From: Melanocharis versteri
Lineage: Eukaryota; Chordata; Aves; Passeriformes; Melanocharitidae
Reading direction: 5' to 3'
Assembly: GCA_013397845.1 (NCBI GenBank)
Contig: VZTG01005259.1
Span: 661,228-725,227 of the forward strand
DNA length: 64,000 nucleotides
Under the pieces are notes generated by a model, which saw only the letters and a list, made by a program, of their open reading frames with translations, was not told where the DNA came from and made no database searches. Made by a program: the position numbers and the translations under genes. How positions within the stretch are numbered: the stretch's first letter is position 1; each line of letters starts with the position of its first letter. Shown here piece by piece: positions 49,772-62,300 of this stretch.

Positions 49772-52316
49772 ATGTATCCCATGGGTTTGCTACTCTGACT
49801 GTTGCTGCTGCTCGTGGGCATCCAGGAACACTTTGCTGTCTCACACACAAGCTATCCATCAGCCTGCTTTCCTGAGACTCGTTCTACGACCTTCAGTATC
49901 TTCTGATTTTATCTGTGCTCCTTTCTTGGAGTAGGATGGACTTCATCTTCACACCACTGACAGAACTACAAGGCTGCTGCCACCCCACTGCTTCAATGCT
50001 CCTTCCACAAAAGCTCACAGGAATAAAACATTCCAAAGGAAAGATCAAGCTATGGATGAAGACTGATTCCCCCACATACAGAGGCCAGAAGTTGTAATTT
50101 TAATGGTAGCTTTATGGCAAGAAGAAACAAAATCTCCTGGTTATTAGAGTCCATCTTACTCTCACAACCAGAAACATTCTGACTACAACCTGGGCTATGT
50201 TTCAATTGATCACGAGTTCTAAGATCCATTTCAGACATGTAAAGAGAATTACAACGATGGCAGCACCCAACTTTCCTAATTACAAGGGACTCGCAGGTAA
50301 TAAGATTGCAATCAAAGTTTTAAAAGTATTTTGACAGCATATACAATGCACACATTACTGTGGTATGGGATAATCAGCTTTTATCTGTAACACTTTGGAG
50401 AGCCTGTTTCTCTTGCCTCCCTTCATGGTGATGAAAACATCAAAACTCAGATTTCTTTTTCTTCACCCAGCTCTTGACTCTAGTTCCTCTGCTGGGCTTG
50501 TTGTAAGTTCCATATTTAAATCAGCTTTTCTGTGAAGAAGGAAATTACTTTATGGATGACATCCTGGTTCAATTTACATCAATAGCAGTATTTCTTCCCC
50601 TTCACTGGAGACAGAATTTCATAACACAAGCTCAAATTAATTTTAAAATTATTACTGTAGGAAATTCAGCTTCCAGAGGCAGAATTTGTCTTGTTTCCCA
50701 ATGCTTTTAATAACATAATAATGAATAATTTTTCACCCTTTTCTATAAGTAAAGTGTATCTTTGTCCTGAAAAAAAAAAAGGTGGACAATGAAAGAGAAA
50801 AAAATATTTTCCTATGGTGATACAAACAAAAGGTGAAAAGAAAAAATTAAAGAATAAATTAAGTATAATTGTGTACCACAAATGCTATAACACACTAATC
50901 CACCTGATTTTTTTTTTGTAATGCCATTTCAGAAAAAAGCTATTCTGTAAGGCTATTTTTAAAGAATGTTTTAATCTATGACATATTTTTAGGTGTCTTG
51001 CTTTTCCATATTTGAAAATATTGGCTTCATTTTCAGTACAATGAGAACGGGTGAATTTTCTCACACTAGAAGTATCAACAAATCCTTGTGATGTACTTAG
51101 ATATGTTTCCAAAGAACAACAGGTTCTTGAATATCTAATTTTAATTTGGACTTGAAACAAATATGTTATTATGCTGCTAATTGTTGTCAACAGTCAAATC
51201 AGTGCTTGAAAAATATGCCTATCATTTTGGTGACTAACTTGCTTTGTAAGTATTGTTAATACCTTAATAAATAAATCACTTAATATCAGATTTTTTTTTT
51301 TCCCAAACTAAAACAGACACTTACATAAAGGTCTTTGAAGTCTTGAAATTTAATAAAGATAGATGCATTTTTTAGCATCTCTTTCAGGTCTTTTTCACAT
51401 TTGATTTTCATTTTCCTGCCATCTTTCTCTATTTCTGACAACATCATGTTGGATGAAATGGAGTGAGTCAGTAAGAAAGAATGTGTTGCAGACTTCTGTT
51501 TATAACTCAACATCTGACTGATTCATATTAGAACATCTTGTCAGCCACACAAGAGAGTACAATGTGTTTGTTAGCTGGATTCTTCATTTAGGATGTTTCT
51601 GGGTTTGTTGATACAAATTACTATTTCTCCAAATTCTGTATCATCAGGGAAAGAGGAATGTTTCCTCTTCCTATTACAATTAAAAGAGGCCTTCTGCTGC
51701 CAACAAATGAACTTGTGTTGGCTTCTAAAGACACAGCCCTCATGAAAGAATTGCAATAAATACATTTTGGTTGGGTTAAACAACAGATGGCTGACATCTT
51801 CTACAGTTTCATTTCTCCGGTGGTATTTCACCACCCTCTGAAAAGCTTGAATTGTAGCACTTCTTGCATTTCTGTTGATTTTGCAATAAGAACCAATCTG
51901 GAAAGGAGTAATGATATCTCTGTGAAGGGTAAATGTTTTTCAGCAGTTTTCTGCTTGTAAAGTCTGAGATAGTGAAAAAGAATAGATAATCTGAAGGGTT
52001 TACCTTTAGTTATGTAGCTCATCTGGTGAGAGACTGGAGCAAACAAAAACCATGCTGGCAATAAACTTCTATAAGTGGCAGTGTGCCTCCTTCCTCCTTA
52101 TTGAGAAATGTGAGAAATTGTTGCAAAGTTCCAGTTCTTATTGCTATGCCAAGACCTTTGACTTTGGAAAGAACTGACATTGTAAAAGCTTCTTTTTTCT
52201 TCTCTAAGCAATTTAGGAATTGGAAGATGGAATGGAAAGTTGAATATGGATAGAAACATTGAAAGGTTTCTAGATGAAACAGAAATATTTGGTCTGAACT
52301 CAGAAACACCTTAGGC
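49772..52316. other. Gene-free stretch with several chance frames
   Basis: AT-rich sequence. Frames at 50885-51190 (101 codons, minus) and 52019-52435 (138 codons, minus) have no recognisable family. Lengths near 100-140 are expected a few times in 64 kb of this composition. No repeats are recognised. Confidence 0.5.
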
Positions 52317-53195
52317 ATGGATTCCCCAGTGAAAACATTCGGAGCAGCCAGTAGAAGTAAAAATCTAAAACTTTCTCTGCAAACAAATGTTATCATGACT
52401 GACCTTCCTGTGAAAGGAAGAGGGTCGTGCTGCACACAGCTCCTTTCATCTCCTCCTTGGGGTCAAGCAGTGCTGTCCTCAAGCTGCTCAGCAAGCAAAG
52501 CTCACCTGTCACCTTCACACATGAGCAGTAGAGACACACTGGGACAAGCACTGTCTTCATGTCCTCCCAGCCCTTACCTGCCCTGTGCTCTGCACCACAC
52601 CCAAAATATCTTCTACACTTCTGTAAGATTTAATCTGTCATGGGTTATTCCAACGGATCCTCGGGAGGCTTACACAGAGCAGATCATTGGCAAAAGAAGA
52701 ATAAGTTGCTTTAAAGCAGAGTTAGGTAAATATCAAAATGTTTTTTGCAAAAAAGGAAAAACTGCCCAGAGATATGTCAGTTTAGACAAGGACGAACTTT
52801 TTAAAATAAGCAGTGTGTGGCGAGAGAGAGAGAGAATTCAGGGTACAGGCATAAAGACACCCACATTCACACCCAAAATGCTCAGCCAGCGTAATTCTGA
52901 TATTAAAAAATATTTAGGGGTTTTATTTGCCTTTGAAGAACCAATTTCAAAAGAAAAAAACAACAACAACAAAACTGAAACCTTAATATTAGGCGCTTTC
53001 TTTTCTTTCTCTTTTTTCCTTCCCACATTTCTTGAGCAGTGTTCCTTAGCAAAGTATATCATGTCATCTGAGCTAAAGAAAAAGCTGGAAAAGAGCTACA
53101 TATATATCATAGTCTGTATAAGTTTTCTTTGGGGGAAAGAAAATAAGATCAAAGCACACTTCAATATCCAACACATCCATATTGATTCAATGTAA
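52317..53195 (+). CDS. 292-codon open frame of unknown nature (doubtful gene)
   Basis: This is by far the longest open frame in the window. The ATG has a favourable context, with G at -3 and G at +4. The predicted product starts MDSPVKTF. It has a Ser/Pro/Cys-rich first third (about residues 45-95) and a basic middle with an RERER run from a (GA)7 repeat. An NNNN run follows from CAA repeats, and the last 70 residues contain two hydrophobic patches (around ILGAFFSFSFFLPTF and YIYIIVCISFLW) that could pass as membrane segments. I recognise no domain and no family. Microsatellite-derived runs and an ordinary AT-rich 3' half argue against purifying selection. A rough stop-frequency estimate makes a frame this long unlikely by chance in AT-rich DNA, so it may be an exon of a non-coding or lineage-specific transcript, or an outlier. 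Confidence 0.15.
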   Translation: MDSPVKTFGAASRSKNLKLSLQTNVIMTDLPVKGRGSCCTQLLSSPPWGQAVLSSSCSASKAHLSPSHMSSRDTLGQALSSCPPSPYLPCALHHTQNIFYTSVRFNLSWVIPTDPREAYTEQIIGKRRISCFKAELGKYQNVFCKKGKTAQRYVSLDKDELFKISSVWRERERIQGTGIKTPTFTPKMLSQRNSDIKKYLGVLFAFEEPISKEKNNNNKTETLILGAFFSFSFFLPTFLEQCSLAKYIMSSELKKKLEKSYIYIIVCISFLWGKENKIKAHFNIQHIHIDSM

Positions 53196-53944
53196 AGATG
53201 TGCTGTGCTAGGAACTACAGTATGATACGAATTTTCCACTTGGTCAGCAAAGGAAGAAGTATCTTGGAGTCTAAAATTTCTAGTGCTCATTTTTCCACTG
53301 CTCTCAGATGGTAGTGCCATTTTTAAATGAAAACCATTTGGCTTTAAGAGCATGGGATAAAGGAGAGAGATACAGTGCACTATTCTCTGAGACAGAAAGC
53401 ATTTTGAAAAGCTTTTGGGAAAAGCAGTCAGTCATATTGATTTGGAAGGCAAAGAAAGGAACTTACTGATAGGAGAAAAGGCTAAAGAACTTGTACATGC
53501 CTCTTAACGACCAGAGTAGAATATGGGCTGCCCTGTACATTTTTTTAATACTGTTTTTCAGAGGGAATTCAAGGTAGATCCTAATGTTTAGTTAAAATAG
53601 AGATACTCTTTCAGCATTTGGGTTTGGGCTACTTTGTGTAAAGCTGACTTGCCTCCCTTCTTGACAGACGTTGAGAGAATGAAATAGCACTGATTGTAGA
53701 AGTCCCCTAGAGGTTCATCCTTACTGACACTCAGTGGAGTGGGAACTAGGACAGCTACAAGGAGATCACAAGGAAATTCCCTTTTCATACCAGATGAACT
53801 GTACCAGTGTGAATTGGCCATCACAGTGATGGAGAAATGAAGTGGAATGGGACACAGCCTCTCTCTTTCCATGGCATACCGAGCACAGGCCATGCTGGGA
53901 GGTCCTACCTGGAACTCCAGAGCACTCTCCCCGTCCCTCTTTTC
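53196..53944. other. Gene-free stretch, nothing recognised
   Basis: Ordinary AT-rich sequence with chance minus-strand frames of up to 101 codons. No repeat is recognised before the CR1 scrap. Confidence 0.5.
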
Positions 53945-54170
53945 TCTAGCAATTGGACACTACTCCAGATGCAGACTCACCGGTGCCTAATGAAGGGAAA
54001 GGACTGTTTCCACAGACATGCTGGCTCCACCACTGCCAACACAGCCCAGGGTGCTGGGGCTGCCTTTGCCACTGCTGCCTCATGTGAAACTGGGCTCCCT
54101 GGACCTCTCCTGCAGAGCTGTTTCCCAGCAGTTCTGCCCCACCTTGTGTTGCTTCATGCCATCCCAAAGG
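53945..54170 (-). mobile_element. Decayed CR1 LINE fragment, minus strand
   Basis: Plus-strand phrases GGACACTACTCCAGATGCAG, ACTCACCGGTGCC, CATGCTGGCTCCACC, AACACAGCCCAGGGTGC and CTGCCTCATGTGAAACTGGG follow, in order and spacing, the reverse complement of a CR1 segment upstream of the 3' tail (ACTCCAGATGCGGTCTCACC ... GCAGCCCAGGATGC ... GGCTCATGTTGAGCTT). Divergence is high. The overlapping 123-codon plus-strand frame and 73-codon minus-strand frame are therefore not host genes. Confidence 0.7.
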
Positions 54171-55579
54171 AAAAGGAATTTACCCACACAGAGCATCTTT
54201 TAGTGTAACACCTTCAGCTTTTCCTTCTCATCTTGAGAAGGGCTCACAGGTCACGTGAAGAGAGGATGAGAAAAAGCAGGAACAGTGTTACGCCAGCCCC
54301 TTTCTGAAGACAGAATTGATTTTACTTTTCATAAACGATAAATTAAAGATATCAGTGTGTTAGGCATATGGCCTCATTAATACACAGAGGAGAGAGGGGA
54401 TTCAGCAAATAGATGAAGGGCTGGATGCTGGTACTTCTCACCTTGTATCTTTCTAAATGATTGTGAATATGTTTTGTCCTGAAAAATAAATCCTTACAGG
54501 TACAGCACAGAGGTGTACTTGCCCCCACAGCCATGGACCCAAACTTTTTATCCTTGGGGTCAGTGAGCAGTAAACATGGGTTTGAATTCACCGCACTGCT
54601 ACCTGTGCATGAAACTGTGAGGAGGTGAGAGAATGGGCATGAAAAAGTATTTTCATTCCCTTGTGTTTAAGCTCAGAACTGTCTATTTCTGTCTCTCATA
54701 AAAAGACACTGGATAGAAATTCATAATGCAAATGGTCTCTCCTGCTAGAATAAATGAGTCATAAAGATACAGCCATTCTATAGCCACTTTTTCATAGTAG
54801 GACAGTGCTCTTATAAATGTTTATTTTTAAGTATGAGAAGCAATGGAAAACTTTTCTAATTAAATGGCTGGAGTTATTAATTAAAAATATACAAACCAAT
54901 AATACAACCAGGAAATAATACGAAGTAAGTCTTGAATACAATGCAAAGAAATATTTTGATTCAGGACTTCAAAAATTAACTAAATGTAGTATACTGAATT
55001 TATTAGAAAAGATTAATAATGACATGGAATTGCTATTTTAATTGCTTTGCTAATCATAGGGGCATTATGCAAGGTTTTTTTAAGATGAATAACTTCATTT
55101 GCATGTGTGCTATTGTTAATTAGCTTGATGCTTTCTACTAACAGAATGGTCCCACAGCAAGAATGTATATTTAGAGTATTTGTAACAAGTAATTTATTAA
55201 AGTATTGTTTTCTAAATTTGGTTGTGGTGGAAGAGCTGGTAACCTTGTTCAGCACTGAATGCCATTATTGCCCTTTTATGACTATGATAAAGGAGAGCAA
55301 TGCATTGTCCTTAGAGACGGATGCAAAGAGGTGACAAGAGCCATTTATGTAGTTAGGGGAAAATAACCAATAGCACTTCGTGAAAATGACATTTAGCAAA
55401 AAATCATTAAAACCAATGACAGCTACAGGCTGTTGAAATTCATATCAATAACATCCTTGTTTAGCCCTAGCAACTGAGGAAAAATGAAGAAACACAGTAA
55501 GTTGGATTACACAAAAAGTCCTTTTAAAGCTTTGGTTCCAGGGGCGAGTAATCAGGAGGATGGAGCAGGGTTGGTAAAT
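54171..55579. other. Gene-free stretch including a candidate regulatory block
   Basis: No exon is recognised. The interval 55060-55460 is unique sequence with homeodomain and octamer motifs (listed separately). The remainder is AT-rich with chance frames. Confidence 0.5.
55097..55124 (+). promoter_or_regulatory. POU octamer next to a homeodomain site
   Basis: ATTTGCAT (55097-55104) is an exact POU octamer. GTTAATTAGC (55115-55124) contains a TAATTA homeodomain dimer-type site ten bases away. The pairing sits in unique sequence that could be a conserved enhancer. Binding is inferred from motif knowledge only. Confidence 0.35.
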
Positions 55580-55702
55580 TCAAGGCCAAGTTCATGGGGA
55601 TCTGAGCAGCCTGGTGTAGTTGAAGTCATTCCTGCCAGGGGAGTTGGAACTGGATGATCTTCAAGGTCTCTTTCCAACCCAAGCCATTCTATGACTCTAT
55701 GA
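55580..55702 (+). mobile_element. CR1 LINE 3' tail
   Basis: Phrases in order: GATCTGAGCAGCCTGGTGTA, CCTGCCAGGGGAGTTGGAAC, TGGATGATCTTCAAGGTCTC, TTTCCAACCCAAGCC, and the terminus ATTCTATGACTCTATGA (55686-55702). It is 5'-truncated. The minus-strand 68-codon frame over it is an artefact. Confidence 0.95.
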
Positions 55703-56906
55703 GGACACTCCTCCAGAGAAGTATTTGAAAACATTAAGAAGATAAACAAAAACACCATGGTGCCATTAAAGAGTTTTCAATCTACTTTCAGTTTAACAGA
55801 AAGCAAGTTAACATTGAATTAAATATATATGCCTATTATTAATTTGAATAAGGATTTTATTGTTATTGCATTGAATATTTTAATAAACTTCATGCAGTAA
55901 ACACTGAAAAGAACATTATGGAAAACTCATCATTTTAATTAGTCCTGTTATAAATTATACAAGCTGCACTGCTCAGTTGCCTAGCATTAAGTAAAATGCT
56001 ATTTTTGAATTCACATGTAAATAACTGTGAGTGAAAATTAAGAATATGTTGATAAAGGAGTATATAATTACTGCTATTACCATTATACCTAAAAAAAAAT
56101 TGAGGACTGAGTTATACCTGTTAAAATAGAAAGCCCCTTTGAAGAGAAACCCTAAAATATTTTTTTCAAATGCTCTTATCATTCCAGTTTATTATATGTT
56201 TAATGAATGCCCAACACAAACCAGTATGGAAAACAAAGCAATAAAAAAAAAAGAAAAATATATTCATTTTTCTGATGGTTACATGCAATGAATTTTAACT
56301 TACGGTAATGCAGATTTTAATTAGTCTGTGTTTGATGAAAGATGAGGATGAGAGACAACAGCTTTTTATTTCAGTTTTGCTTTTCTGTTGACATATTTCA
56401 CTTGGTAATTGTTGGAGTTAGTGAGTAGATATGGACTAAATTTCTCCAAATATGAAATAATTTCTTAATCAATTTTGCAATGAAAAGCTGCTTAGATTTA
56501 AAAATATATGTACCTCCTAGAAAGTAAAAGCATTTTCAAATAGTATAATTTGTTTCGGTTTGCAGTTTCTTCAAATCTTATTTTAATAAAGGTAAACAGA
56601 ATTTATTAAAATAGTATAATTTTCAGACAACTATCTTTTTTATGGTTAATTTGATCCAAAAGTAGTAGTTTTTAGTTGTCAGCAAATTTTAGGATATTGT
56701 ACATAGTTAGTTATATATTAAGAGCTCCAAACTTTTACTGCTGCTTACGTAAAGACATGGGATTGCCTGTGTCACTGTCACAAAAGTGATATTTATTAAA
56801 AAGTCATCACATGCGTTGGTGATATATTGACAAAGTTAAAAAATATTAAATAAAATTTTACTTCATGTACAGGCCAAGGAACAAATACCAGTAACGGTGT
56901 CAACCA

Positions 56907-56969
56907 GTTTTGGTTTGGTTGTTTTGGTTTGGTTTGGTTGTTTGTTGTTGGTTTTTGTTTTGTTTTGTA
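56907..56969 (+). repeat. G/T-only tract of TTTGG/TTTTG units
   Basis: About 60 bases of TTTTGG, TTTGG, TTG and TTTTG units on the plus strand. It is similar to the tracts at 911, 1867 and 40479. Confidence 0.9.
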
Positions 56970-58816
56970 TTTTTAAATTGTAATGTAAATTATTTTCCAT
57001 TGGTCACATAATTGACATGTTAATTTTTTCAAGATAAGGGGATGAATTAACCCTATGTGCTCAGGAGTGTAAAAGAAATAGATAAACAATGGTATCATGT
57101 TCTGTCTACTGTGGCCTTCTCTGGTTATTTCTGTAGTGTGTCCATGGAAGACACATGTTTTCTACTCATTTTCATCTCCTTTCCTCCCCTAGGAAGTCGA
57201 AATAGCATGAAGCCATTGTCCTTTCCAAAGGGCTCTAGGCCCTTCTGCATTAGGGAGATCCTAATTGCTTCCCATCTCACCAGCAATACCATCATGACTC
57301 ACAGGTTATTTATACTACAACACTTCTGCCCCTAAATTCCATCAGTTTTCACCGTCACATCAAGTCACAAAAATACACGGGGGTATTTCTCTGGATGTGC
57401 AGCAAGGATAGATTCAGCTGGGTTGTACATGGAGCAGCGTGTGCCAATAATGCCCTTCACTCATCTCTGAGCCTATTATATGCTGAACTAGCTTTGTTAG
57501 TGTGCATCCGCTCTCAGTTATGAGTCATAAAGCTGTGCCCAGTCACCACATTAAACCTGATCTATAACTGTTCCTGATTACCTAGGGTGTTCTGTCCGAA
57601 AAATTTTTAGAAACAGAGTAATTCAGTCATTTTCAAATTGCTCTATGCTGATTTACCTGTCCTTAAAACCTGACATCAAATCACCATTGCTGATAAAAGT
57701 GGAGAAGAAGAAAATCTGTGCATAGCAGTTCCAAATGGAAGCACTTCAAGTAGAAAGATATGAATGCTGCTGGGAGCACTTGCAGCAGTGACTGATCCGG
57801 TTATAGATTGATCTCTTTTGTTCAAGCCAAGCCTGCTGTCAGCAATAGCTTGTCTCTCTTTCAGCTGATTTTAAAAGCATCACCCAGAAAATTAGCAAAA
57901 TGAAAAGGGATGCTTCTCCTTTCTGAATCCCGCACCATGCTGCATGCTACAGAACTTTGTATGGTCTGGCAAAAGAATGCAAAGCAATGAACTTGCAGGT
58001 AAAATTTAAGAATCCACAATGACTTCCAGCTGGGGAGTAACATTAGAATTTACAGTGTCTGTGGAGATAAAACATGGTTACCTATGGCCCCCGGAAATGG
58101 GGGAGGGAGTATTTCAGGAAGGGCTACAGTTGCTGCTGGCAAAATGAATCATTACCAAGTAAAAAGAAATGCAGGAAAGACAGTCTAATATTTGCTTTTG
58201 AGGACAGAGCGACAATCACAATGTCCCTGTGCATCATTAAGCTCCCAATCCAAATATTGATGGCAGTGGCAGAAGAATTTTATTATCTTGATTTTTGACA
58301 CATAAAAGCCAAGTTTGATGGAAGACTTTGTCTGAAAATAATTTATCTTAGATGTTCCATGAGATTCCTTCATTTTGGTAGAATTCAAACTCTTGGGAGT
58401 GGGCATGAATAACACGTAAATAAGGAATTTAGCTGATAATGCTCATTTGGCTTTTTCTCTCTTTGGTAACAAATGCTACAAACAGTAACACCAAGACATA
58501 TATTGCTGCAGCATGCTATCAAACTTCAGTGTGGATTCCAATGAAAGGGGAAAGAAAATCAGAATATATTCTACTTGTAAACTTTCTGTGAAAAACACAT
58601 GAAACGCCATCCTAAGAACTATAATTTCCATGTTCTTTCTTTTCTACAGAGATGGAAAGGGATCATTAGGAATATATATAGCCCAGCAAGCAAGGGACTG
58701 TTGGATACCTCTGCAAATAATGCATAATAAATCAGTGAACAAAGGCCATGAAGATTCCACTGTTCAAAATACTGCTTTTAAAGCCCTATGACAGATGTAA
58801 ATGGGTGGTCTAGCTT

Positions 58817-58857
58817 TAAAAAAAAACAAAACAAACAAAAACCCCAAAATAAAAAAG
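58817..58857 (-). repeat. A/C-only tract (G/T on minus strand)
   Basis: A-run followed by AAAAC, AAAC and AAAAACCCC units. It is the opposite orientation of the other G/T tracts. Confidence 0.8.
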
Positions 58858-58989
58858 GTTCTTCCCAGCAGCAGAGTCCTCTCATTATTTCAAATCTCAG
58901 GTTTAAGGCTTGAAGAAGCAGCAGTAGGGTTATTATCCTCTGTAAGATTCAGTCTCCTGTGACAATTTTTTGACACACTCTAAAGGGAT

Positions 58990-59360
58990 AACAAGGCATG
59001 CAAGGCTGACACAGGAGGAGGATAATGCACTTGAGATTGCCTTTTGAGTAATTACGTGATCCCAATTAAATTAGTTTAGAATGTCTTAAAAGGAAGGTTA
59101 AAATTCAGTATTCATTGTCCATCTTTCTCTATGAGTTGAAGTCTTGCTCGGTACACTGCATAATTGCCATGAAAGCAATGATTAGAGCCTCATTGCCAGG
59201 ATTCATTACTGAGCTTCCTTTGCAGTGCTCACAGCTAAGGTTGCTCCCCAGTTTTCCCTGCGTTTGAGTGCATCAGGTTCTGGTAATAAATGTCATTTAG
59301 GATATATGTAAAGGTACTGTTACCCCAGAGACAACTTCAATCCTAATTAAGCATTTGCAG
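58990..59360. promoter_or_regulatory. Candidate conserved non-coding block
   Basis: Unique sequence with closely packed AT-core motifs: GAGTAATTACGTGATCCC, CCAATTAAATTAG, CTGGTAATAAATG and CCTAATTAAGC. There is no simple-sequence bias and no repeat signature. In vertebrate deserts such composition is typical of developmental enhancers, but without alignment this is a guess. Confidence 0.25.
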
Positions 59361-62300
59361 CATTTCTAGAAAAGAAAAGGTTACTTGTGCTTGTTCTTCT
59401 AATGACATATGGATCTGGACTCTCTGCAGTCAAATACACCCTCTGATCATAATCAGAATGTGGGTGCACTTTGGGAAAAGCTATCCTTTGGTTAAAAATG
59501 AACTGCTTTACCAATTTTGTCTCAGAAGAGTTTTTGCACTAGTATTCCAGAAGTACTTTTTCAAAGAAGCCTATTTCATCATGCAGGCATTTTTGATTAT
59601 TTTTCTGCATGAACTACATGGATTATTTGTCCTAAAGGATGGCAACTGACAGTAAAGAGACTGTATCATTTACTTTAAAGAAAAGGATTAACACATCTCA
59701 GCTGCTCTCTTTTTATTGAGACAGCAAATGACTTGTGTTTGAATATATGCATAACTGCAATGCAATTATTTTGATCAGTGAAAAATAACAAACTCAGGCA
59801 GGTTAGCAGGAAATGTAGGCCAGAATAGGTCAGTTAATTTGTTTTTGTAATTAACTGTACCTTCCTATGGTTCTTTCTTCCTGCTTCTACAACCCCAAAA
59901 TACCCTTGTAGTTAGAATCACTTAGATAGTTTGTCATTCAAGTAGAAGCAATCGGTCCATCTACCAGCAGTGCATTTTCAGCTCAGAAATCAGAGGATGA
60001 GATGGCACCCAGCTATTCAATAGTAGATTATATGTAACTCCTTCTAGGCATGCAGTGTAAAATTGGTCAAGGCCCACAATTATTACTTGACCTAATTTAT
60101 ATCTTTCTATGGTTTGAATTAAAAATATCAAAGCTTCATCAGCCTGCCTGTATACATGAGGGTGGACGATGTTCACCTCTTAGAAAACCCTCAAACCATG
60201 CCCAAGCTAATGAGAGGGAAATGTGAAAAGATCAGAGACAAAAAAAGCTATGAGTATTCAGTAAAGTTTGAGTACTTATTTAAATTTGCATTAAATAACA
60301 AATTCATGAGATTTGATATTGTTTTTTTGGTAAATACAAATTGATGCAAAATTATTTGGTTGATGAAGGAGGCCACTGATAAAGTATCTGTGCCTTATGG
60401 CCTGAGATGGTCAATTCCTTCTTGGCATTGGAGGAGGGTGCTAAAATATTATTTGAATAACACGGTAAAATTGACTATTTAAAAATACTAACTTCTCATA
60501 AGATTGATTTCAGCAGTTTCCTTTGTGCATATATGCATATAGATAATCTTACATTACAAACATGACATGGCAATGTGCTGTTCAAGAAATTGCTATCTAC
60601 AGTGGTTCACACTTCTTAAAAAGCTTTCATAATCCCAAATATTCCATTAGACCAAACAAAATAATCACAAGAGTGTATGACCAAAAGCTTTTCAGAGTAT
60701 AAGTATTTGGGCTGCACAAGTGGAAACTTAGATTCGGTAAGGGGAAAGGGCTCCAGAGGCTCAATGGCTTGCTATAATCCTTGATAATTAATTGCTACCA
60801 TTAATTTAATAACTCACTTGTGAGTTGAAACCCAGAGGTGAAGCCAAGAGCATCTTAACATCTTCAAAAATGTTAAGAGTTGGAAAGTCAAGTTTGGTCA
60901 GCTTGTTTCCATAGATAAATTTTCAATTCTATTAAAAATAAATACCATTCGTCTTTTTAGGACCACATCCAGTGTGTGCAGCTGGAATTTTGTGAAGGAA
61001 AGAGCATGGTGTAACATTTGAGTTGATATAAGATTGGCCTTTTCCCAAGGGAAAATTATAGATTTTTCTACCAATCACAAAGTAACACAGAGTTTGCCAG
61101 ACTTAAAGTGCTTAGCAATATTCTTGGCAAAGGCTGATATATAATCATCTGTCAATTACACTACTGCTGTGTGTTGGAAAAAGAATTAATTTTGACTACA
61201 TTAAAATTTGATCTCCTTAATCCAGGCCTTGATATCTTTGTTCTAGAGGAATACATTTTTTCTATGCAGCATAAGGTAGAGATTTCAAGCTTTTCAGATT
61301 ATTCCCACCATGCATTACCTGGAGTAAAAATAAAACATGAGAGGAATATTTTGCAATTAAACTTGAAAAAAAGACAACTACTAGAAGCATAATTTGAATT
61401 TTCTTTCAACAGAAAAATGTATCAGTTTTAGTCATAGCCTGGCTCAAAGATGGAAATCCAAGATCATCCAAAGCTTAAGGGAAAAAAGATGTATTACTTT
61501 ACAGGCAGCAGAAGGTTGTCTATTGCAACAATAAAACACATTTGTGATAGAAACAGAGCTTTGGTCCTTCTAGAATTATAAACTGTTTCCTTAATATAAT
61601 TGATGTCTCTTGGTAGCTGTGGAAAGCTTTGAGTTTTTCTGATTTTCTGTCCACATATGTGAGCATCCATCTCTACTCATCTCTAAGAAACTAAACTTGT
61701 TTCTGCCTTATAGTTGAGCTTCATGTAGTTGAACAGTTTGTGATTCACCCATGATGGCTCCTTTTTAAACTTCTGGTCCAATATTCTGCATTGAAAAATA
61801 TTAATGTGTCCTCAATATAATGTCGTTAAGGAATTCAGAACTCTCCCGAGCCTCCCTTTTATCAAAATTTAGATTTTCCTCTTATAGTCTAACACACCAG
61901 TCCTTGGAGTTTTAAATTTGCTTTCTTTAAGCTTCCTGTCTCTGTTGTGATGTTCTTTCTCCCTTTTTCCTTGAGAATCATGGGGCCTCATGAGTCAGAA
62001 TCAACTAATTCATTTCAGTGATCAGAGTCAAACTGAAAAGGTCTTTTTGTCCCTCCCTTTTGCAAGAAGAAAAAAAACTAAAACCCAACTGCAAGCAGTG
62101 TCAGACACTTTGTGCTTTACTGCATTCTTCATCTGGCAGCTGCCTGAGTACATCAAGTTCCCTCTTACTACAAATCATGTATTTCTTTAATCACTAGGAA
62201 ATCTCATCTTTATCTGTAAGATTCCTCCCTTTATGTGATTCTCCATTTTACCACAAACACACATCTTTCTTCTATTGTACTGAGAAAATGAGAATTCAGT

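Noticed and set aside
52019..52435. 138-codon minus-strand frame overlapping the start of the 292-codon frame
   Set aside because: A length near 138 is expected about once by chance in 64 kb of this composition; no domain or start-context support.
53837..54208. 123-codon plus-strand frame
   Set aside because: It overlaps a decayed antisense CR1 fragment and has no recognised domain.
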